In this document: positions 58,194 to 64,000 of the stretch, one piece after another
Layout: each line of letters begins with the position of its first letter
Numbering within the stretch: position 1 is the stretch's first letter
Source of the DNA: Jannaschia formosa
GTDB lineage: Bacteria > Pseudomonadota > Alphaproteobacteria > Rhodobacterales > Rhodobacteraceae
Assembly (NCBI RefSeq): GCF_003340555.1
Contig: NZ_QPLJ01000001.1
Span: forward strand, 480,877-544,876
Direction: 5' to 3'
DNA length: 64,000 nucleotides
Translations under genes and position numbers: made by a program
The notes under the pieces: generated by a model
The model's database searches: none
Seen by the model: the letters and a program-made list of their open reading frames with translations, nothing else
Told to the model about the DNA's origin: nothing

Positions 58194-58368
58194 GAAATTC
58201 TCGGAGTTATGCTGCCACGGGCGTCTTGGCGGCTACCAGGATTAAAACCTGATCAACAGCCTCAAGGCGTCGGAATCAGAGCTAGTCATTTGTTCCGTAA
58301 GGCATTTCTCAATTCTCTCCCTCGTGCGGACCTCTTGGAATCAAGACCCGATCAAAAACTATGCCGGC
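58194..58368 (-). promoter_or_regulatory. Gap with a direct repeat between AlbA_2 and helicase genes
   Basis: The only real gap inside the four-gene operon. It contains two copies of a 16-bp element, ATTAAAACCTGATCAA (58241-58256) and ATCAAGACCCGATCAA (58340-58355), differing at three positions. This may be an internal promoter or operator giving the helicase and nuclease genes separate control. No gene is present. Confidence 0.4.
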
Positions 58369-59835
58369 CTACGCCCAGGCCGGGACGTAGCCGGCGCGGG
58401 GATGGTCCGGGTCGGCAGGCCGGATCAGACCCTCGTCCTGCGCGTGGCGGATAATCACTGAGGCCTGAGAGGCGTGGTCGATCCCTAGCCGCTCGCGAAG
58501 ACTGGCGTTCGTCATCTTCTGCCCGCTCTCGTGCTTCAGCGCTGCATGCTGGGCGCACGCGCGCAGCCTCTCATCAGGGGACATCTGTGCGAACCCGCGG
58601 GGGGCGAAGAACGAGACGCGGACAGCATCGCCGACCGTTCGAAAGTCCGGCGGCGGGAGCTGATGCAGTTCGACCGCCGTGATCACCTTGTCGATGCCGG
58701 TCCCCTGCTCTTCGCAGAGCCTCATGCGGCGCATGAGAGCCGCCAGCGCCTCGTTGCGAGACTGGGGCGGAGCGTCGAGGAAGCGGGACGGGTCGACCAA
58801 CGGCTTGCCTGGGTTGGTGATCTCCATCCGGTCGGAGAAGAGCTCGACCAGCGGACCAGCGCCGGTGACGGTCATGTCCTGATGGATCAGAGCGTTCGCG
58901 ATCAACTCGCGGATGGCAATGGCAGGATAGAGGGGCCGCTCCTGGCGGAAGGCGCTGCCGATATACTCGTTTCGCGGCAACAGGCCGTCGATGTAGTCGA
59001 TGAGTCCCTTGAATCCGACCGCGTAGCCGCGCCGATTATCCTGCCGATGGGTGACGGTGTCCGCCCGGCCCTGGCCGCCATAGGCGACAAACCGAACTGC
59101 CTTCCGCGCCAGGGAGGTATCGAAGTCGTCGAGTTGCTTCGCGAACAGGATCGCGCCGAGATTGGTGATGTTCCAGTGTTCGCCGACATCCTGCTGGATC
59201 AGCCGATCCGCTGCGAGCTTCTCGAAGATGCCCGCGCGGTTGTCGGGCAGCGGCCGGCCGGTCAGATCGAAGTAGCCGGCGTAGTCGAGGCGCGCGAGGA
59301 CATCGTCGCCGGACAGGAACTGCGCGGCGACCCCCGCTTCCCATGCGAAGGCCTGGAGCTTGCCCCATAGCGCCGCCAGGCGCTCCGGATGGTCCGACAG
59401 GCGTGGCGTCGCTTCCCCGATCCGCAGGAAGGCGGTGCGGTCGAACTCGACAGGCGCGCTCGGAGCGGCTGGGATCGAGAGGAGGACCAGGCGATGGCCA
59501 CGGTGTTCCAGAGTCTGGAACTGCAACGCGATGGACGGGCGAAGTCGGCTGGCCAGCCACATCTCGAGGGGCTGGCCCTGCTCGCGCTTCGTCCCCGGCT
59601 CGAAATCCGTGCCGACGATCTCATGGTCGCCGTCACGAATGCCCCAGACGATGTAGGCATAGTGCTGGTCCGAGAGCCGGGCGGCATTCGAGAGCGCGGA
59701 GACGAGCTTGCCGATCATGGGGCCGTCCGCCTTGTTCTCCTTGAACTCCAGCCAAGCCGTCTCCGACGGCCGGGCGCGCAGGTCGTCGATCAGCCGTCGC
59801 GTGCGTTCCAGTTGGCGAACGGGGTCCAAGGTCAT
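58369..59835 (-). CDS. AlbA_2-domain ATP-binding protein (Schlafen-like)
   Basis: A 488-residue protein. The N-terminal AlbA_2 domain starts at WLEFKENK (29-36), the type of nucleic-acid-binding domain shared with Schlafen proteins. The middle to C-terminal part has a HATPase_c_4-like ATP site: RELIANALIHQDM (309-321), NPGKPL (341-346), SRNEALAALMRRMR and EEQGTGID. A winged-helix-like end follows. It overlaps the methyltransferase stop by four bases. Members act in transcription control or defence; the role here is open. Confidence 0.85.
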   Translation of the reverse strand: MTLDPVRQLERTRRLIDDLRARPSETAWLEFKENKADGPMIGKLVSALSNAARLSDQHYAYIVWGIRDGDHEIVGTDFEPGTKREQGQPLEMWLASRLRPSIALQFQTLEHRGHRLVLLSIPAAPSAPVEFDRTAFLRIGEATPRLSDHPERLAALWGKLQAFAWEAGVAAQFLSGDDVLARLDYAGYFDLTGRPLPDNRAGIFEKLAADRLIQQDVGEHWNITNLGAILFAKQLDDFDTSLARKAVRFVAYGGQGRADTVTHRQDNRRGYAVGFKGLIDYIDGLLPRNEYIGSAFRQERPLYPAIAIRELIANALIHQDMTVTGAGPLVELFSDRMEITNPGKPLVDPSRFLDAPPQSRNEALAALMRRMRLCEEQGTGIDKVITAVELHQLPPPDFRTVGDAVRVSFFAPRGFAQMSPDERLRACAQHAALKHESGQKMTNASLRERLGIDHASQASVIIRHAQDEGLIRPADPDHPRAGYVPAWA

Positions 59836-62570
59836 GCGCCCCGCTTCCTCGCGCCCTCGGCAGCGGTCATCCTGGTGTAGCGGTCGAAGAGGTGCTCCAG
59901 GCGTTCCGTGTCGTTCTTGAAGCGGCGGCCGATGTAGATGCGTTCCAGGGTCTCGTCGTTGGCGTCGTGGGCGGCGCGGAGGTCGTCAGGCATCTTCTCC
60001 GGGTCGTAGAGGTCGGCGATGGTGGCGGGAAAGTACGCCTCGCGGGTCAGCAGGATGCGCTCCGCGCAGGCGGTGAGATCGTCTCGGTTCTTTTGGGTGA
60101 GGGTGGGGACAGGGAAGGTGTTCCAGCCGAGGGTGTTAGAGTAGCGGAAGTCAGTCTTCAACTTACCGCAGACGGTTGTTATCCAAGCTAGATGCAGGCG
60201 CGACTGAAGGATGGCCACGTTCCACAGTGGCGCATCGTAAAGCGCCATCGCTGCGTCCGAGACGATGACATTCGATGGCAAGACGTCGACTGGGAGAAAC
60301 TCCCTTCTGTTGGATGAAACGCGCGGCACGACAATTTGAATAGACTGAGCGACGATCACCCGCTCGAAGCGATGCGGCGTGTTCACACCCAGCTTCCCTC
60401 GCTCACTTCCAGCCTCCCGGTACGCGCGAATTGCATTCAGGCGCTTTGCAATCTGGGGAATTCTCATGGCCATTGCATAGTCATCATCGTCGATCCATAA
60501 GCAATAGCGCAAGGTTCCATTAATTGCCTCACTCGATCCCACAATACGCCGGATCATTCGACGTGCAATTGGTTCGGCCTCGACGATCTCGCCTGCTTCC
60601 TCCGAAGTCAGCATGAAGTTACCTTTATCCCGAGGAATATTACCGGCATTCATGAGAGGCAGTCCAGAAATGCTGCGAGACCTCGAAGCGACGATTAGGG
60701 ACTGGCCATCGACGAGATAGGCGTTAATCGAAGATACTGATCTTTCGAGCTCACCTTCCCATATGGTCTTGGCTGCCTGCCCTACCGGAGCGACTCCGAC
60801 TGCGGATACGATGACACCTGCATTGTTCGCTGCATTGTTGGACCACTTAAAGTCCTTGTGAGCAAAAACGATTTCGTTGCCATCAGAGAACACACGAGGC
60901 CATACTGCTGGCACTTGAACCCCTTGGTTGATCGAATTCGTCGTGACGAAGGCGAAGGCGCTCTGTCCCCGGAGGAACTCAGAAGCCTTCCATATCCACC
61001 CGGTAATGTAGTCGATTGCCTTTTGCGGCTTGCCCCTCACTAGTGCAGCCAGGTCGGACTTCTGCTCGGGGTTCTGATACTTGTCGCCAAGGTACGGCGG
61101 GTTCCCACAGATATACGTCTCTCCGCCCTCGTTCTCGAAGTCGATCTCTGCCTGGTCCGGCTCGACCCCAAACAGGTCGCCCGAGCGCACCTTCGCCCCC
61201 GTCCCCGTAGGTGGGCAGATCTCCAGCCAGTCGAGGCGCAGGGCGTTGCCGCAGGTGATCCAGTTGCGCGCGTCGAGCGGCAGGAACTCAGCCAGTGCCT
61301 CCTTCTGGCCGCGGTACAGCACGTCGCACTGATACTCCGCGATGATCAGCGCCAGCCGCGCGATCTCGGCCGAGAAGTCCCTGATCTCGATGCCCCGAAA
61401 GTTGGTCAGCGGGATGTCTGTCGGCCGGTCGAGCTCACCCCGCCGCCGGTTAACCTCCGCCTCGATCCCACGCATCTGCTTGTAGGCGATAACCAGGAAG
61501 TTGCCCGACCCGCAGGCCGGGTCGAACACCCGGATCCGCGCCATCCGCTTGCGCAGGTTCAACAGCTTGCGCCCGTTGTCGCCCGCTTCGCTGAGCTGCC
61601 GTCGCAGGTCGTCGAGGAAGAGCGGGTTCAACACCTTCAGGATGTTCGGCACGGAGGTGTAGTGCATCCCCAGCGCGCTGCGCTCCCCCTCATCGGCGAC
61701 GGCCTGGATCATGGAGCCGAAGATGTCCGGGTTGATCTGCGTCCAGTCGAGATGGCCGATATGCAGCAGGTACCGCCGCGCAAGGCGAGAGAACTTCGGC
61801 ACCTCCACGGAGCCCGAGAACATCTCGCCGTTCACGTAGGGAAACGCATCGGCCCAAGGGCGCAGGCCAAGAGCCGCGCGGTCCTTGATCTTGGTGTTCA
61901 TCGCGCGGAAGATCTCAGAGATGACCCAGTCGGTGTTGGAGTCGTCCGACATCTGCTCGACCGTGGCGGTGAACAGGCCGGAGGAGCGGAAGATGTCCGT
62001 ATCCTCGGCGAAGAAGCAGAAGATCAGCCGCGCCATGAAGTGATTCATGTCGTGGCGCCGCGCATCGCTGCCCCAGTCCGGGTTCTCCTCCAGCAGCTTC
62101 ACGTAGAGCTTGTTGAGCCGCGCCGTGGCGCGGATATCAAAGGCGTTCTCGCGGATCTTCTCGACGGTGGAGATGCCGGCGAGGGGGAGAAAGAAGCCGA
62201 AATGGTTCGGGAAGTCCGCGTAGTCGCAGACGACAGGAGCGTCGGCCGTGTTCAGCGCCTCGGCCTCCAGCGTCTGGCCGTCGGTGGCGAGGATGAACCG
62301 GACCTTGTGCTGCTTCTTGAGCGTTGCCGGGCTCGTGCGCAGCGCCTCCATCGCCGCGGGGACGCCGCCAGGTTCGGTTGTGAGGATGTGGATATTGCCA
62401 GTCTGGAGCACGCCGCCGAGGTCCGACTTGTTCGACGTGCCGTTACGCAAGCGTTTGAGTGTCGTGGCCTTATTCCCGAAGGCTTCGAGGAACGCGAAGG
62501 GGAACTCAGATGCATCGAAGGGCTTCTCGGCAAGCTCCGTGATGGCCTGCTCGATCTCGACTGCGTTCAT
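59832..62570 (-). CDS. MmeI-like class I SAM-dependent DNA methyltransferase
   Basis: A 912-residue protein. The N-terminal region (1-160), the spacer and GMHYTSVPNILKVLNPLFLDDL (301-322) match the MmeI-like enzymes. SAM motif I is FDPACGSGNFLV (349-360) and the catalytic motif IV is NPPY (490-493), the adenine-N6 type. The remainder should be target recognition. The N-terminal domain shows no D-ExK nuclease motif, unlike MmeI itself. The start MNAVEIEQ at 62570 has only a weak ribosome site. First gene of the four-gene operon. Confidence 0.88.
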   Translation of the reverse strand: MNAVEIEQAITELAEKPFDASEFPFAFLEAFGNKATTLKRLRNGTSNKSDLGGVLQTGNIHILTTEPGGVPAAMEALRTSPATLKKQHKVRFILATDGQTLEAEALNTADAPVVCDYADFPNHFGFFLPLAGISTVEKIRENAFDIRATARLNKLYVKLLEENPDWGSDARRHDMNHFMARLIFCFFAEDTDIFRSSGLFTATVEQMSDDSNTDWVISEIFRAMNTKIKDRAALGLRPWADAFPYVNGEMFSGSVEVPKFSRLARRYLLHIGHLDWTQINPDIFGSMIQAVADEGERSALGMHYTSVPNILKVLNPLFLDDLRRQLSEAGDNGRKLLNLRKRMARIRVFDPACGSGNFLVIAYKQMRGIEAEVNRRRGELDRPTDIPLTNFRGIEIRDFSAEIARLALIIAEYQCDVLYRGQKEALAEFLPLDARNWITCGNALRLDWLEICPPTGTGAKVRSGDLFGVEPDQAEIDFENEGGETYICGNPPYLGDKYQNPEQKSDLAALVRGKPQKAIDYITGWIWKASEFLRGQSAFAFVTTNSINQGVQVPAVWPRVFSDGNEIVFAHKDFKWSNNAANNAGVIVSAVGVAPVGQAAKTIWEGELERSVSSINAYLVDGQSLIVASRSRSISGLPLMNAGNIPRDKGNFMLTSEEAGEIVEAEPIARRMIRRIVGSSEAINGTLRYCLWIDDDDYAMAMRIPQIAKRLNAIRAYREAGSERGKLGVNTPHRFERVIVAQSIQIVVPRVSSNRREFLPVDVLPSNVIVSDAAMALYDAPLWNVAILQSRLHLAWITTVCGKLKTDFRYSNTLGWNTFPVPTLTQKNRDDLTACAERILLTREAYFPATIADLYDPEKMPDDLRAAHDANDETLERIYIGRRFKNDTERLEHLFDRYTRMTAAEGARKRGA

Positions 62571-63878
62571 CAGCGTCCCCGTTCGTCGCGCCCTCGGCCA
62601 CCATGGCAGGGCCGGGCCACAAGCGCACGGGGGAAGTCGCGGGCATTGCGGTTGTTCCCCTTCTTGTGTGCCGTCAGGGTACGCGCCGAGTCGGATAAGG
62701 ACAGCTCGCTGCACGGACGTATCGAGGGTCGGACGGCGGGCATGCCGAAGCTGTCGCACTACGGCGAGCCGTTGGAGATTGCGCTGACCGTCAGCGCTAT
62801 CTGTCGGATCGGACACCAATCCGCCCAGACCTTCCGCGCCAGGCCCAGTCCGGTCGCGGCCGACCACAACCGCCGCTCCGCCACCCGTGATCAGCCGCGC
62901 GAGCCTGTAGCGCGCCACCATCATCGACGCTCTCGCGATGACAACACCTCCGAAATCAGGGAACCACGGTCGGGGCGCCTATACCGACTGGGACCCGGAG
63001 ATCAGGCCCGATGCTCTGAGGCTTTCGCATAGGAGATCAAGCGGCTGGAGTAATTTGGAATGGGCTTCAACCTCTGGCCTATTCTTGAGGACTACTTTAT
63101 CTGAATATGATAGCACCCCAAAAGTCCAGAATTGGCGACAATTTAATTCAAGACAGTGAAAAGACCTAAGTAGGCTTGAAATATGAAAAAAACATGTACT
63201 CCTTCCCTATAACTAGAATAGGAGGCGTGACATCATTCGCGTTTTACCAGTGACAATCTCGACAGGCAGCCCGCCATTCTGGCCTAAGGAACGGGATTAC
63301 GGACAGTGACAGCCACTGTTATCGCCCGAGATGCGACTAACTCGCTGCGCGCCCACCCAAATCGGCATCCGACCCCGCCTTCTCCAAAATTTTTTCGCAT
63401 GGGCTAGGATAACTCAGGCGAGGCTTCTAGCGAAGCGGCATGCGACGGCTCGAGCCAAGGAGGATACGTCAGACATGACCTGACAAAACACGCACTGGTA
63501 TGACTGGGAAACACAAGGCCGCAACAGGCCAGTCGACTTTCGGAAATAGAAGAGGACGGAGGAGGAAAAGGCCGGGAGATGGAATCCGCTTCGCCAAATG
63601 GTAGCCGGGTGCCAGGATAAAGTCGCGCTATGAACATATCATATTCAGGGAACAGGAATCGCGTCTCACCAATGCAAAAGACGCAATGATCAGTTGTAAC
63701 AATAGCGGGAGTAGGCGCTTCCTAACGGATTAGGCTTGAAGAAATGTAGCGCGGCAACCTCGAGAAATAATTACAAGAGAAATGAACGCTGGAAGCCGCG
63801 TTGATGCCTTGGCGACTTACCGATAATCGCGGGCCGCGGATTCGGACGAATGAAGTTGAAAACATGCATTGCCGGATA
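62571..63878. other. Long non-coding stretch upstream of the methyltransferase
   Basis: About 1.3 kb without a supportable gene. The first half is GC-rich with only shadow frames. From about 63050 the GC content drops and stops are frequent in all frames. It must hold the operon's promoter; the AT-richer part looks like decayed foreign DNA. Confidence 0.5.
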
Positions 63879-64000
63879 TTAGGCCGTGTTGACAAAACGT
63901 CGGATCCACAAGCGGATGCATGCGATGTCGACGAAGCCGAGGAAGCTGGTGGCGGTCTTGTCGTAGCGGATTGCCACGCGGCGACTGTTCTTGAGCTTCC
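63879..64000 (-). mobile_element. 3' end of an IS5-family transposase and insertion sequence
   Basis: On the minus strand the last 40 codons read KLKNSRRVAIRYDKTATSFL, then GFVDIACIRLWIRRFVNTA and a TAA stop at 63879. This is the usual C-terminus of IS5-family DDE transposases (R-x2-A-x-R-Y-D-K). The element's terminal repeat should begin GGCCGTGTTGACAAA at 63882. The rest lies beyond the window. Confidence 0.85.

Noticed and set aside
63404-63637. A 77-codon frame in the low-GC region
   Set aside because: No ribosome site, no family resemblance, and surrounding sequence is rich in stops in all frames.

Overview
The window is high-GC DNA from an alphaproteobacterium, most likely Rhodobacterales (Rhodobacteraceae). 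The complex I (nuo) operon carries the small accessory genes typical of that order (DUF5333-, DUF5337- and MAPEG-type proteins and an NTF2-like protein). Leucine degradation, betaine synthesis and GlmU/GlmS genes have matching GC-rich codon use up to about 51 kb. Dense GC creates many long shadow reading frames on the opposite strand, and these were ignored.

Layout. 1-12.9 kb (minus strand): nuoA, nuoB, nuoC, nuoD, nuoE, nuoF, nuoG and the first codons of nuoH, interleaved with small membrane and lipoprotein genes. NuoE has a long C-terminal extension ending in a helix-hairpin-helix domain, and the next gene repeats that domain. 13-14.8 kb: an SH3b protein and an MltB-type lytic transglycosylase. 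15-24.3 kb (minus): leucine/isovalerate catabolism, with isovaleryl-CoA dehydrogenase, methylcrotonyl-CoA carboxylase, methylglutaconyl-CoA hydratase and HMG-CoA lyase, plus a GST, a DUF1622 protein and an ASCH protein. A palindromic operator lies upstream and a tandem hairpin repeat lies inside the cluster. 24.4-35.2 kb: a beta-helix protein, a permuted NlpC/P60 hydrolase, a DegT-type aminotransferase, a HAD phosphatase, glmU-glmS, an AlkD-like protein, DUF2189 and DUF2267 proteins, and lysC. 35.5-39.3 kb (minus): betI-betB-betA with a perfect palindromic operator. 39.6-50.6 kb: a catabolic cluster consisting of a divergent asparaginase-fold protein, a complete Dpp/Opp-type ABC importer, an isochorismatase-fold cysteine hydrolase, a GntR regulator and a DHA2-type MFS transporter.

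From 51.05 kb the character changes. A 3' half of a tRNA-Thr(UGU) gene forms an attachment site next to a P4-type tyrosine integrase. It opens an integrated island that runs past the right end of the window; no intact tRNA-Thr copy was found inside. The island holds a decayed IS5-type transposase, small unknown genes, an excisionase-like helix-turn-helix protein and a four-gene minus-strand operon: an MmeI-like adenine-specific DNA methyltransferase, an AlbA_2/ATPase protein, an SF2 helicase and a GIY-YIG (T5orf172/MUG113-like) nuclease. This operon looks like a restriction or phage-defence module whose methylation, ATPase/helicase and nuclease functions sit on separate proteins. It is the best candidate here for an undescribed system. 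An IS5-family element begins at the right edge.

How the genes work together: complex I oxidises NADH made by catabolism. The liu-type genes take isovaleryl-CoA to acetyl-CoA and acetoacetate. BetA and BetB convert choline to the osmoprotectant glycine betaine under BetI. The 39.6-50.6 kb cluster probably imports and hydrolyses an amide-containing compound under GntR control.
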